This document shows, in pieces, positions 1 through 9,960 of a DNA stretch of 64,000 nucleotides. The position numbers and the translations under genes are program-made. The notes under the pieces were generated by a model. The model made no database searches, was not told where the DNA came from, and saw only the letters and a program-made list of their open reading frames with translations. The DNA lies in the NCBI GenBank assembly GCA_026874595.1, contig CM049318.1:133482-197481 (forward strand). The letters are read 5' to 3'. This stretch comes from Sipunculus nudus (lineage: Eukaryota; Annelida; Sipuncula; Golfingiida; Sipunculidae). Every line of letters starts with the position of its first letter. Position 1 is the stretch's first letter.

Positions 1-199
1 CGCGGTGCAGGTGACTAATCAAGTCCTCATCCTGAACAAAAAGATAAAACAGTCTCATGTACTCAAAAATACATCGAGAACAAGGTTTTCCATCACTTCT
101 TCAAACACCCTCTAGAGACTCTTCATAGTATTCTCTCGTCACAAATAAGAACTACTTGTCCTTCTCTGGTCTTCTCACTTCTACATTTTTGGCAGCTTA
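1..199. other. No recognisable feature
   Basis: I see no repeat unit, splice-bounded exon or familiar protein motif here in any frame. It borders the degenerate minus-strand Kelch remnant that starts at about 200. Confidence 0.4.
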
Positions 200-310
200 C
201 TATTTCCCACGAGGCGGCTGGACAGTATCTGTCCATGCTATCAGTAATATTTGATCCATCACTTCCTCAAAAAAATACAGATAATTTGAATACACCCTGC
301 CTTCCATGAA
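200..310 (-). pseudogene. Kelch-repeat remnant
   Basis: On the minus strand one frame reads a Gly-Ser-Asp-Gly-Ser-Asn start, then an acidic/aromatic stretch ending in Ala-Ser-Trp-Glu. This matches the turn and the conserved Trp of a Kelch propeller blade. The same motif is clearer at 1,825-2,075 and 7,115-7,365. Here the Gly-Gly doublet is broken by a TGA in a T-rich run, so the copy is dead. Immediately upstream on this strand is strawberry-notch sequence that stops short after the FMEGR motif, so the two remnants are joined by a deletion. Confidence 0.5.
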
Positions 311-876
311 ATGGTTCCTCTCTAACATTGAGACTATCAAGTTATCCGGCCGTCTCTGAGTCTCTGAGTTGATAGTGAGGCTGTGTGTCGGAGCACGTGC
401 AGAACATGCGATCACGACGTCCCGTCATCTCTGCCACTTTGTCTGGTCCTCCCAGCTGGTGGATAATCTCATCCAGCGGGCTGTTTGGCAGATGTATTTT
501 GTCAGCAAACTCAAGCAGCATGTTTTTTGCATTGAGGCCTACATGTGTCTTCTTCAGGGCCGGTGATTGAATACGGTTTGTCCACCATGGTGGGGAATTG
601 TTGCCTGACAAACTTTTGTATATGTCTTACATAGCGACACCACCCTGTCTGTGAGCAACGGTTCTTTCGCATCTCACTCTTAATACTGGCCTCTCCTGTG
701 GTCTGTAGACAGATCAACACACTGTAGCCATCCTTCACAGCTTTTTTGGTTTCCTTTATTATGGCAGGGACCTTCATGCCCAAGCACAGCTTTTTGAAGA
801 ATCTTTGATGGACGCCACCGATTGCCGACCAGACGCCCCTTTGCTGGGTGAATTCTCTAAGTTTGACAATCCCCAT
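290..876 (-). pseudogene. Strawberry-notch-like helicase fragment (broken)
   Basis: SBNO proteins are nuclear SNF2/DExH-related regulators with a helicase-C region and an SBNO-specific C-terminal domain. Three blocks in three frames read in family order. HQRFFKKLC followed by GYSVLICLQTTGEA lies in the 876-511 frame. LPNSPLDEIIHQLGGPDKV and AEMTGRR lie at about 491-410. ERNHFMEGR lies at about 320-296. The order and spacing match the SBNO helicase-C core, but frame changes near 600 and 340 break it. It joins a Kelch remnant directly. I read the motifs from memory of the family, so a profile search should confirm them. Confidence 0.75.
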
Positions 877-934
877 CCCCTTTCTTCCTGAGAATTACAA
901 CCAGGCAAAAAAGTCTTGACTTCTTGCTGTCTTT

Positions 935-1153
935 CTAGAGGTCCATCACAACCAGTACAGTGTGCACCTCCGGTGTCACATTCCATTTGGGTTTAGTCCG
1001 TCTCCTCTGTTCGTTTGTCGTCTTTTTCGTTATAAGTTTGTAGCAGTCTTGCATTGTGACTGGCATAGTTAAAGTCTTTTTCCTACATCTGGCATTGACA
1101 GGCCTACTGTTATTTATATCCGTCGGTCTCTTTTGTGAAACAGTGATTCTCAA
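935..1153 (-). pseudogene. Unrecognised coding remnant, 72 codons
   Basis: This open stretch is repeated almost unchanged at 6,240-6,458 (two or three residue differences). It is basic and ends KWNVTPEVHTVLVVMDL, which could be the end of another Kelch blade (Trp, then a hydrophobic strand). I cannot assign it firmly. It lies at the 3' end of the duplicated series of remnants. Confidence 0.3.
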
Positions 1154-1194
1154 ATACGTGACAACTTTGCAGCAGTCATTCTCTTATACATGAT

Positions 1195-1330
1195 ATATTG
1201 GTATTTGGAAAGCGTGGCGACCAGCAACTGAATAATTTCCTAAAATTGCTTTCCAGGAAGCGGAATAACCTTCATATTCTTCTCCTTTAAGTCGCTGTTG
1301 AACATTGCTTTGGATACCGCTGACCAAAAG
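1195..1330 (-). pseudogene. BTB/POZ domain fragment
   Basis: The minus strand reads FWSAVSKAMFNSDLKEKN followed by MKVIPLPGKQF and then a stop. This is the BTB alpha-helix/strand signature (SPVFxxMFxxDFKE, then xIxLPGK). The third copy at 5,935-6,130 keeps more of the domain and makes the call firmer. It is truncated on both sides. Confidence 0.55.
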
Positions 1331-1429
1331 CCGTTTTCCGATAATCACCACTCTCATTACCCCCTCACAGGTTATTTGCTGCAAGTTTCTCTTACGCCAT
1401 GTTTTATTCTTGACGGCCGAGACATGATC

Positions 1430-1605
1430 CTTGTGTTAGGGTTATGGTTAACCAGTGCCTTAATCTCGTCCCTGTATTGTTGTTTACACTGCTCCTCTGC
1501 CTGCATGCCGCTGAACACGCTCGAGTTCCTGCGACATTTCGTTCATCGCTCGTGACACCGTCTGCTGCTTGTCGTCCTCAAACCATTCGTGAAGCTGCAG
1601 ACATA
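1430..1605 (-). pseudogene. Coiled-coil-like coding remnant
   Basis: One minus frame reads HEWFEDDKQQTVSRAMNEM followed by SQELERVQRHA. After a frame change it continues EEQCKQQYRDEIKALVNHN. The heptad-like, charged pattern suggests a helical linker. The copy at 6,735-6,910 carries the same frame change, so the break predates the duplication. Confidence 0.4.
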
Positions 1606-1824
1606 TATGGTCAAAAATATACAGAAATATCTACACTGAGCGGGTTCAGTAAAGTAGCATAGCATGGATGTCAGTTCCGTTTTCTGAAATCTCGCACATT
1701 TTGTCCGACATCTTGTTGAACACTGGGTCAATTTTGTCTGCATGTCGGCATTACTTCCATCTCTTCCCGCCATAAGTCTTGACTTCTTGCTGAGAGCCTT
1801 CACAGACACCAAAGTGTTTCTAAA

Positions 1825-2075
1825 GGTCCATCATAGCCTGTACAGCTCTTGGTGTATTAAGGTCAGCCAGACGAGTCCATTCTCCTGTAGTGGGCTTGAC
1901 GCTTCCCATTTGCTCTACCACCAGTCACATAAACCAACCCTTGATGCTGCAGTACCCCAATTGCAAATCTTGGTGATGTCATGTCACCTACATGTTCCCA
2001 CGAGTCTTGTTCTGGACAGAATCTGTCAATGCTTATATTAATATTTGATCCATCACTTCCTCCAAAAAAGATACA
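1825..2075 (-). pseudogene. Two Kelch blades, frameshifted
   Basis: The first blade reads FFGGSDGSNINISIDRF, CPEQDSWEHVGDMTSPRFA, then GVLQHQGLVYVTGG. It has the Gly-Gly doublet, the Tyr/Trp spacing and the next Gly-Gly of a Kelch repeat. After a frame change a second blade reads TTGEWTRLADLNTPRAVQA. Kelch propellers in BTB-Kelch proteins recruit substrates to Cullin-3 ligases. BTB pieces lie on the same strand nearby, so a KLHL-type ancestor is plausible, but SBNO sequence sits directly upstream. Confidence 0.7.
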
Positions 2076-2094
2076 GATAGTTTAGATACACCCT

Positions 2095-2530
2095 ATCACA
2101 ACGAGGCTTGAGAATTCAACCCCAGCCACAATGGTGCCCTGACACACTGCGTTGTACATGGTCCTTAGTGCTGACCTCCAATAAGGTGTGTCAAAGTTGA
2201 ACTCGGTCAGCTCAGCACCAGTTGCTGTTCTACGATCACCTTTACTCAAGGCACCTAATGACTGTAAACGACGGTCACAGCTGCAGCAAATCTCTGATTG
2301 GACTGATTCGATCGATTGGATCTGTTGATCTGCCTTGTCTGCACTTCACTGTAACTCCACAGTTTGATGTATACGACATCGCTGGTTGGCAGCTCTCTGA
2401 TCAGCATGCAGTGATATGCCTGTACTTGCAGCATCTGATATAATAGCAAGCAGCTTCATGAAATGGTTCCTCTCTCTAACATTGAGACTATCAAGACATC
2501 TAACCTTCCCCATCTCCTTTCTTCCTGAGA
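2095..2530 (-). pseudogene. Strawberry-notch-like C-terminal fragment
   Basis: The minus strand reads VRERNHFM, then [19 protein letters not shown] and [11 protein letters not shown]. After a frame change it reads [15 protein letters not shown] and a tail with EFNFDTPYWRSALRTMYNA. This follows the SBNO helicase-C region (FMxGxKxVAIISxAASxGISLxAD, then RxLxSLGALxxGDRR). Compared with the copy at 7,430-7,905 it lacks EGR and the GRSHRSNQ block. Stops and frame changes make it a pseudogene. Confidence 0.8.
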
Positions 2531-2798
2531 TGTGCATCCAGGCAAAAAGTCTTGACTTCTTCCTGAGTGTCTTCACAGACACCTAAGTGTTTCTAGAGGT
2601 CCATCACAGCCAGTACAGTGTGCATCAACGGTGAACGACAACCATTTCGAGCTGTTATATGTTCCTTGTTACTGTCACACCGTATGTCCTTTGTCAACAA
2701 GGACACAAGCCGCCATGCTCAAACTCAGTTCTTAAATGATGTCACATTTCACTCTTGTCTCACTCATGTTCTCTAGGTGGCTGATCAGAAACTCTTTT

Positions 2799-3530
2799 TC
2801 AACGAAGGCTGGTCTGGCTAATCTCGTCGCTCAGTTCAACGCACCTGTCTGGGTCAGTTTTTCGATGGACCTGCTGTGGTTGCTCTCTTGGGCTTGTTGG
2901 GATCGTTCTTTTGCTTTCTACGCTTCGTCTACATTTTACCGCAACCTTACGAAGTGGCTCCATCCCCTGTTGCTGCTGTTCCCTTTGTAGCCATTGGTAC
3001 TTGGCCATTGGTACTTGGATTTGCCGTGGCGGTGTCTGAATCCACTGAATTAAAAAAGGGACGAAGCCACCTTGTCTCGCACTTGTTGAACCAGTATACG
3101 CAGGCTTCTTTTTAGTCAGTCTAGATGCGACTTTAATCGTTTCATTCAGCTCTTTGACGGATTGACTTAGCTGGTCTCCAAATAGCTCTCCTTTGACAGG
3201 GTTGCTGTCGGAGCACAGTGTTTTATACTCGTCCTTCAATGCTGGCTTGAACGAGTATGTCCTGCGCAAATCCAGCTCATTTGAGCCTGCACACAGCATT
3301 CCCACTGTCTGTGACAGGGTAGTAAGAATGTCTTTTGTTGTGGTTGTCTCAGTATTCTGTTGCACATGCATGTCGGCGTTACTTCCATCTCTTCCCACCA
3401 TAAGCGGGGACGTCACTTCTATTTTTGTTGCACACTGTGTCATCACATTTTTCCAACTCTGTTTTCTGGAAAATGAAGCCTGCAACACTAAACCAAATGG
3501 TCTCCCAATCACAATAATCACATCTGCCAA
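2799..3530 (-). pseudogene. Possible DIRS-type gag-like fragment, 243 codons
   Basis: This is the longest open stretch in the left region. The central part reads LRRTYSFKPALKDEYKTLC, then NPVKGELFGDQLSQSVKEL and NETIKV. I associate this pattern (RR...KPxLxxEYxxLC, then LFGDxLxxxVKE) with ORF1/gag-like proteins of DIRS-type YR retroelements and related invertebrate proteins. The last third is Gln/Arg-rich and may be read in a shifted frame. Its 3' part (about 2,786-2,950) recurs at 5,313-5,440. No reverse transcriptase or recombinase is seen beside it, so it is a fragment. The family assignment is from memory and moderately uncertain. Confidence 0.4.
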
Positions 3531-3547
3531 CCCCCCCCCCCCCCCCC
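3531..3547. repeat. Poly-C run (17 C)
   Basis: An uninterrupted homopolymer in the sequence. Its length is likely to vary or be miscalled. Confidence 0.9.
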
Positions 3548-4133
3548 AGCAACCCCTTTTTAACGAATTGAGGGGTAATTTGTATATTGTGTGAATTCAG
3601 TACATTGTGAAATAATTGACTCCGACCAAATTTAAAAAGACACATTTTCCCCAGCTTTATCCTACTCTCGCATTATACCACAGCTTTGTGGTCATATCAT
3701 CAAACCTGCTCGATGTTTAATGCCTAACAAGTACCTTTTTTCAGTACTTTGTTTAAGTAGCTCGAAGGCACATAGTTGTATCATGCAGTACAAATAAAAT
3801 TTGTACTCGAGTAAAAGATGTAGCCTGAACTTAAAACTGTTAAAACTGTAACAGCCCAGGCAGTAGGATTTGCAAGCACTGAAAACAGGGGTCTAGCTTC
3901 CATCAACTCGCATTGTTTCTTTGTGCACCTCATTCCTTGTCCTGATCTCTCTGTTGAATTTGGCCCCTTTTGTTGAAAATATCTGCAATTACTTACCAAA
4001 TATTCTTTTTTGTGTAGTTCCTTTCTCTTCTTCTGCATTGATACTTGTATCGTACAATTCAAGTAAAATGTGTGCTCGAGTAGAAGCTGTAGCCTAAAGT
4101 TATGTTCACCACGCTTTGTAATCCAGTGTATAT

Positions 4134-4134
<1 letters not shown>
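3548..4134. other. No gene recognised
   Basis: AT-rich sequence with two short related stretches (about 3,780-3,850 and 4,050-4,110) sharing the words GTACTCGAGTA/GTGCTCGAGTA and AAGCTGTAGCCT or its variant. This suggests an old local duplication. No supported exon. Confidence 0.4.

Positions 4135-4211
<77 letters not shown>
4135..4211. repeat. (TC)n(TA)n microsatellite
   Basis: About 38 bases of TC repeats run directly into about 38 bases of TA repeats. Confidence 0.95.
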
Positions 4212-4218
<7 letters not shown>

Positions 4219-4734
4219 TCTTTGATTAAAGCCCCACATTTTTATAAGAACACACAGGCCCATTAGTACTTTTATCTAACGATCCTCTTTTACAAAGTCT
4301 TTAGATTACAAAATGGTTGCCAAATTCTTCTCTTGTTGCACTTTTATTTATTTATACCTATTTTTCCATCCTTTTGATTGTACTTACCATTTTTGGTCGT
4401 TGTCCTGGCTGGTTACAGTGATGTTTCTGTAGTTTCTCTCTGTTTCTCTGGTTTCTTTTCATCTTTTTCGGTGCAATATGGCCGGGGGTTACTGTCCGTG
4501 TTTGAAATGTACACAAGGAAGGGCTATCCACTGCAGCAGTAAGGGCAACACACCATCTTGCTTGGACTTAACTAAGACGGCCGTTCCACAGTGTTGAACG
4601 GACCAGCCCTGTCCAGTGGTAGAGTCTCGACTTGCTGAGACCTTGCACACACACGTATGTTGTGTGCACCACGTCAGTTACAATATTACCACAATTCCTA
4701 CCACTACTACCTACCCTTTACAACGGCTTACTGT

Positions 4735-5076
4735 ACTCCACTCGTCACTTAAAGTGGTCAAGGACTTCAGGTACACCTTGAACATCGAGAAGTTATCTCC
4801 AACCACATCCATCAGCAGCTCATGAGAAGCTTCCCTCTCAAAAAGGAACGCTTTTCTGTCAACGGTTACATTCACCCCCACTCCGAGAACGTTCTGTCCC
4901 CAGAACGTGGGAACTATCCCGGGCGTCGCACATGTGAACTGGGTGGGGCGCAATGCCACGACACCGACTCCCCGCATCCCACCGCTGCCACCATTTGTCA
5001 CAGTCACTGGACTAGCTGTCCTTGTCGTGGCAACATTATTTGTATTTACAGCACAAGTCCTTGGGATCACAGACAT
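4735..5076 (-). CDS. Candidate coding exon, unknown protein
   Basis: An open minus-strand frame starts with Met at 5,076 and ends at a good donor (ACA|GTAAGC at about 4,735). The sequence is Gly/Thr/Val-rich at first, with TNGGSGGMRGVGVV. It then becomes globular: FWGQNVLGVGVNVTVDRK, HELLMDVVGDNFSMFKVYL. Upstream on this strand the frame continues after one stop (TAA near 5,100) into a Thr/Ser-rich stretch, so it is either a gene start or a decayed exon. I do not recognise the family. No neighbour clearly belongs with it. Confidence 0.3.
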
Positions 5077-5312
5077 ATTTTTCTGCTCAACTATTTATGG
5101 AATCTGAAAATTGTCTTTACTGGTGACTTCGCTGTTTACTGTGGTAGCTGTCTTATTGTCTAATACACTAGTCTTTGGTTTAGAGTCAACTGAAACTGTC
5201 CTTTTCTCTTTGCAACATGAACTTTTTGACTATTTGTGATTTCAGCATTTGGGTCAAATATATGATCCAATATATCACCAAATGCAAATTTACCCATATT
5301 TTCCTTTTCTGC

Positions 5313-5440
5313 AGGATCAGAAACTCTTTTTCAACGAAGGCTGGTCTGGCTGGAGATATCTCGTCGCTCAGTTCAACGCACCTGTCTGGATCGGTTTTCG
5401 ATGTACCTCCTTTTCCTTCTACATTTTACCGCAGCCTTAC
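5313..5440. repeat. Second copy of the 2,786-2,950 segment
   Basis: The segment beginning ATCAGAAACTCTTTTTCAAC recurs with about 13 inserted bases and then diverges. On the minus strand it encodes the same tail as the end of the gag-like fragment at 2,799. Confidence 0.8.
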
Positions 5441-5565
5441 TATTTGCAGGAGGCGGCGGTGCTTTCCAGTTGCGCTACTCTTCGTCAGCGCTTCCCGGGC
5501 CCATTGTTACCGTTCCATTTTGAACATTCGTTCCCTCTCTGAACATTTTTTAAGTGTGGCGAAGT

Positions 5566-5830
5566 TCACCGTGTCATGCATTTCAAAACCTCAAGCACGT
5601 TTACCCGTAACCCATGTGACAGAGTCGCTGACATTTGTGTTGTTCTTGCTGTTTTCCATCTTTTCCGTATGTCAGCACGTATGTCAGTTACATTGACTGA
5701 TATCTGGCCCATCTTGTCCGACATCTTCTTGTACTCTGGGCATTTTTTATTTTTGTTGCAAGTCGGTGTTATTTGCATCTTTCCCTGCCATATGCGATGT
5801 CAGTTCCGTTTTCCGATAATCACCACTCTC
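5566..5830 (-). pseudogene. Coding-like remnant, unassigned
   Basis: A minus frame reads KKCPEYKKMSDKMGQISVN followed by VTDIRADIRKRWKTA, a helical, charged pattern. Similar spacing of words (GKDANNTDLQ versus GRDGSNADMQ) occurs at 1,700-1,770, 3,370-3,400 and 7,020-7,080, so these are copies of one ancestral segment. The function is unknown. Confidence 0.3.
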
Positions 5831-5934
5831 ATTACCCCATCGGAGGTTATTTGCTGGAAGTGTTTCTTACCCAATGTTTTATTCTTGAAGGCCGAGACAT
5901 GATCCTTGATAAATTGGTATTTGGAATGCGTGGC

Positions 5935-6130
5935 GTCCAGCAACTTGTTAAGTTCCTAAAATTGCTTTCCAGCGAGCGGAATAACCTTCATATTCTTCTC
6001 CTTGAAGTCGCTGTTGAACATTGCTTTGTATACCGGTGACCACAAGCCTAAAATAAGTCGGTTTCCATAGAGTTTTATGTCTTCTACCAAGAATGTGCCG
6101 TCACTTCCGGCCCACACTTGTAGCAGAGGC
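5935..6130 (-). pseudogene. BTB/POZ domain fragment (best preserved)
   Basis: The minus strand reads GSDGTFLVEDIKLYGNRL, then ILGLWSPVYKAMFNSDF and KEKNMKVIPLAGKQF before an in-frame TAG. This is the first half of a BTB fold: SDxxFxV, then the LxLWSPVFxxMFxxDFKE helix, then xIxLPGK. BTB domains dimerise and bind Cullin-3. After the stop the strand still reads ELNKLLDATHSKYQFI, as expected for the next BTB helices, so a point stop disabled it. Confidence 0.7.
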
Positions 6131-6499
6131 CCCTCTTTTCAAAATATAGCATGCAGAGACCTTGGACGGCTAATTGGGGAATGTGCCCTGGTAGAGACGT
6201 CTTGACATCTTGCTGAGAGCCTTTACAGACAAAGTGTTTCTAGAGGTCCATCACAATCAGTACAGTGTGCACCTCCGGTGTCACATTCCATTTGGGTTTA
6301 GTCTGTCTCCTCTGTTCGTTTGTCGTCTTTTTCGTAATAAGTTTGTAGCAGTCTTGCATTGTGACTGGCATAGTGAGAGTCTTTTTCCTACATCTGGCAT
6401 TGACAGGCCTACTGTTATTTATATCCGTCGGTCTCTTTTGTGAAACAGTGATTCTCAAATACGTGACAACTTTGCAGCAGTCATTCTCTTATACATGAT

Positions 6500-6625
6500 A
6501 TATTGGTATTTGGAAAGCGTGGCGACCAGCAACTGAATAATTTCCTAAAATTGCTTTCCAGGAAGCGGAATAACCTTCATATTCTTCTCCTTTAAGTCGC
6601 TGTTGAACATTGCTTTGGATACCGC
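6500..6625 (-). pseudogene. BTB/POZ core, duplicate of 1,195-1,330
   Basis: It has the same reading (SKAMFNSDLKEKN, VIPLPGK) and the same stop as the copy at 1,195-1,330. Confidence 0.55.
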
Positions 6626-7114
6626 TGACCAAAAGCCGTTTTCCGATAATCACCACTCTCATTACCCCCTCACAGGTTATTTGCTGGAAGTTTCTCTTAC
6701 GCCATGTTTTATTCTTGACGGCCGAGACATGATCCTTGTGTTAGGGTTATGGTTAACCAGTGCCTTAATCTCGTCCCTGTATTGTTGTTTACACTGCTCC
6801 TCTGCCTGCATGCCGCTGAACACGCTCGAGTTCCTGCGACATTTCGTTCATCGCTCGTGACACCGTCTGCTGCTTGTCGTCCTCAAACCATTCGTGAAGC
6901 TGCAGACATATATGGTCAACAATATACAGAAATATCTACACTGAGCGGGTTCAGTAAAGTAGCATAGCATGGATGTCAGTTCCGTTTTCTGAAATCTCGC
7001 AAATTTTGTCCGACATCTTGTTGCACACTGGGTCAATTTTGCCTGCATGTCGGCGTTACTTCCATCTCTTCCATAAGTCTTGAATTCTTGCTGAGAGCCT
7101 TCACAGACACCAAA

Positions 7115-7365
7115 ATGTTTGTAAAGGTCCATCACAACGTGTACAGCTCTTGGTGTATTAAGGTCAGCCAGACGAGTCCATTCTCATGTAGTGGGTTTGA
7201 AGCTTCCCATTTGCTCTACCACCAGTCACATAAACCAACCCTTGATGCTGCAGTACCCCAATTGCAAATCTTAGTGATCTCATGTCACCTCTAGGTTCCT
7301 ACCAGTCTTGTTCTGGACAGAATCTGTCAATGCTATTATTAATATTTGATCCATCACTTCCTCCA
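7115..7365 (-). pseudogene. Kelch blades, duplicate of 1,825-2,075
   Basis: It keeps the FFGGSDGSN turn and the LVYVTGG strand. A few substitutions differ from the first copy. Frame changes are shared, so both descend from an already broken ancestor. Confidence 0.6.
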
Positions 7366-7429
7366 AAAAAGATACAGATAGTTTAGATACACCCTATCAC
7401 AATGAGGCTTGAGAATTCAACCCCAGCCA

Positions 7430-7905
7430 CAATGGTGCCCTGACAGAGTGCGTTGTACATGGTCCTAAGTGCTGACCTCCCATAAGGTGTGCCAAAGTTG
7501 AACTCGGTCAGGTCAGCACCAGTCGCTGTTCTACGATCACCTTTAGTCAAGGCACCTAATGACTGTAAACGACGGTCACAGCTGCAGCAAATCTCCTCTC
7601 TCCACCAAGATCAGTAGTTAGTAATTTATATATTGGTCCACTGGACTGATTGGATCGATGAGATCTTCCTAACTGTTCATCTGCATTGTCTGCACTTCAC
7701 TGTAACTTCACAGTCAGATGTATACGACATCGCTCGTTCGCAGCTCTCTGGTCAGCATGCAGTGATATGCCTGTACTTGCAGCATCTGATATAATAGCAA
7801 CCAGCTTCCTGCCTTCCATGAAATGGTTCCTCTCTCTAACATTGAGACTATCAAGACATCTAACCTTCCCCATCTCCTTTCTTCCTGAGATGTCCATCCA
7901 GGCAA
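7430..7905 (-). pseudogene. Strawberry-notch-like C-terminal fragment (best copy)
   Basis: The minus strand reads [36 protein letters not shown], then [29 protein letters not shown], and in another frame [15 protein letters not shown]. These are the SBNO helicase motif V/VI region (GISLxAD; QxGRxHRSNQ; GGERRFA) and the GALxxGDRR block that follows. Family order is kept over about 150 codons, but one stretch near 7,700 and the junction near 7,575 change frame. SBNO proteins are normally about 1,000 residues or more, so this is a decayed C-terminal piece. Confidence 0.8.
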
Positions 7906-7970
7906 AAAGTCTTGACTTCTTGCTGAGAGCCTTCTCAGACACCTGTTTCTAGAGGCCCATCACAGCCGGT

Positions 7971-7972
<2 letters not shown>

Positions 7973-8012
<40 letters not shown>

Positions 8013-8158
8013 ATGTATATATGTAGATATGTAGTTATGTATATATGTATATACGTTCATATGTATATGTATATGTAGATATGTGTATGCAGATATGTAG
8101 ATATGTATATGTAGATATGTAGTTACATAGAAATGTATATCTGTATATGTAGATATCT

Positions 8159-8208
<50 letters not shown>

Positions 8209-8310
8209 TTATATATGTATATATATATATGCATATATCTATCTATCTATCTATCTATATATATATATGTGTGTGTGTGTGTAAATATATGTCGGTGTAT
8301 ATATTCAATT
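7973..8310. repeat. (TA)n and TATG-rich microsatellite block
   Basis: TA runs at about 7,973-8,010 and 8,160-8,204, a GATATGTA-type stretch between them, a short CTAT run near 8,240 and a GT run near 8,270. It belongs to the duplicated unit described next. Confidence 0.9.
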
Positions 8311-8754
8311 ATATATATATGTTGTTTTGTGATAACAGTCTATGATTGCAAAACGGTTTGTAGTTATTATACAAATTTCTGCGACGCTGTTCATATGAGT
8401 TATTCAGGTAAATGCATCTCTTGGAATATAACGATGCATACATATATCGATATATGTGAAGTGTATGGTATATTTTTGCCGAATACATTTTCTTTCTATT
8501 TATTATATGCTTGAGCGTTGCAAAATATGTTTCCTTGAACACTTCTCGAGGTCCTTTGACCATATCTACTTTTGTTGCCATGATGTCAACCAAACCATTG
8601 TAACTGCCCTCTTTCTTGTCTCTTTTTCTCAGAGCCTGGCAAAAGTAGTTAAAGATCAGGTTCTGTCATTTTACGCTCACTCCCAGGATCCAGTTGAAGA
8701 ATTAACCAACATCTCGTCTATTGGCGTCTCCCCCCCCCCAATTTTTCTTCGAAA

Positions 8755-8945
8755 TTTTAAAACATTTATAACTAATACAACTCTCCCGATGACTACCACC
8801 TTGCTGCGGTGGGAGAGCTTGAGTATTTCTATGACCCTGAGAGCTATACTAGCGGAATGTTTTGTTCCATTTAGGTATACCCATGCTAGTCAGGTCAAAG
8901 GCGAGAAGTCAGACAAAGAGTATTATAAAACCATACTAACAAGAA
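8755..8945 (+). mobile_element. Possible retroelement fragment
   Basis: The segment from CCCGATGACTACCACCTTGC to CAAAGAGTATT has a sharp non-AT composition inside TA-rich DNA. One frame reads PDDYHLAAVGELEYFYDPE. I have an impression of this text as a common dispersed invertebrate element, but I cannot name the family. A possible splice acceptor (TTTCTCAG at about 8,632) precedes an open stretch that contains it. Confidence 0.25.
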
Positions 8946-8969
8946 TATCAGGTACAAAAAAAAGATTTC

Positions 8970-9002
<33 letters not shown>

Positions 9003-9009
9003 TGTCGGT

Positions 9010-9051
<42 letters not shown>

Positions 9052-9578
9052 ATGTATATATGTAGATATGTAGTTATGTATATATGTATATACGTTCAGA
9101 TGTATATGTATATGTAGATATGTGTATGCAGATATGTAGATATGTATATGTAGATATGTAGTTACATAGAAATGTATATTTGTATATGTAGATATCTAGA
9201 TATCTAGATATATATATATATATATACATACATTTATATATGTATATATATATATATATGCATATATCTATCTATCTATCTATCTATATATATATATATG
9301 TGAGTGTGTGTGTGTGTGTGTGTATGTAAATATATGTCGGTGTATATATTCAATTATATATATATATGTTGTTTTGTGATAACAGTCTATGATTGCAAAA
9401 CGGTTTGTAGTTATTATACTAATTTCTGCGACTCTGTTCATATGAGTTATTCAGGTAAATGCATCTCTTGGAATATAACGATGCATACATATATCGATAT
9501 ATGTGAAGTGTATGGTATATTTTTGCCGAATACATTTTCTTTCCATTTATCATATGTTTGAGCGTTGCAAAATATGTA

Positions 9579-9960
9579 CAACTTTCCATTAGGTCTTCCT
9601 TGTTATATGTGTTCATGTTTATGTCTTCCATAACATATCCTTTCTTCCATTTATTAATACAGACTTGAATAGTTTATGTTTAACATACAACGGCTGCTGT
9701 GTGTTCCAGGCATCTACCTGGAGAAAACTGTTATGTATCATGATGGAAGATCTGTTGCTGTGCTCTTTCATGTGAAAGTGACATAAAAGGTCACTTGTGT
9801 TCGTAGGTGTCTTAATTTTGTTAATTTTTAACAATCTCTTAAATGATAATAGAAAGTTGATACTCTGTAATTTTTTTAACTTAACAGCACGCCGCTCTCT
9901 GAAAAGAAAGAAATATCAAAAGGGTAATTTTCACTTAGTTCTAGTTTTCAGTAAACGATT
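9579..9960. other. No gene recognised
   Basis: A 71-codon minus-strand open stretch (9,619-9,834) is present but has no motif and no convincing splice sites. Confidence 0.35.

Larger units (their letters stand above)
933..2640. repeat. Direct duplication, copy 1
   Basis: This block is near-identical over long stretches to 6,232-7,975, about 5.3 kb downstream in the same orientation. It carries the same series of minus-strand remnants: SBNO end, Kelch, coiled-coil-like, BTB, then an unknown 72-codon stretch. Copy 1 has lost about 70 bases in the SBNO part (near 2,300) and nine bases near 2,455 relative to copy 2. Confidence 0.85.
6232..7975. repeat. Direct duplication, copy 2
   Basis: Partner of 933-2,640 in the same orientation. 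It contains repeats of the 72-codon remnant (6,240-6,458), the BTB core (6,500-6,625), the coiled-coil-like stretch (6,735-6,910), the Kelch blades and the SBNO end. Confidence 0.85.
7973..9578. repeat. ~1.04-kb tandem duplication
   Basis: 7,973-8,535 and about 9,010-9,578 are copies. Each has the microsatellite core followed by about 220 bases of unique sequence (8,310-8,530 and 9,355-9,575) that match almost perfectly. The intervening 8,540-8,960 is single-copy. Confidence 0.85.

Noticed and set aside
3781-4263. 160-codon minus-strand frame
   Set aside because: Its middle is the (TC)n(TA)n microsatellite and the ends have no motif or splice support.
4600-4660. tRNA-like A-box (TGTCCAGTGGTAGAG) suggesting a tRNA or SINE head
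   Set aside because: No B-box, acceptor-stem pairing or multicopy evidence follows within the window.
8133-8345. Short open frames rich in Tyr and Ile beside TA repeats
   Set aside because: Microsatellite translation.
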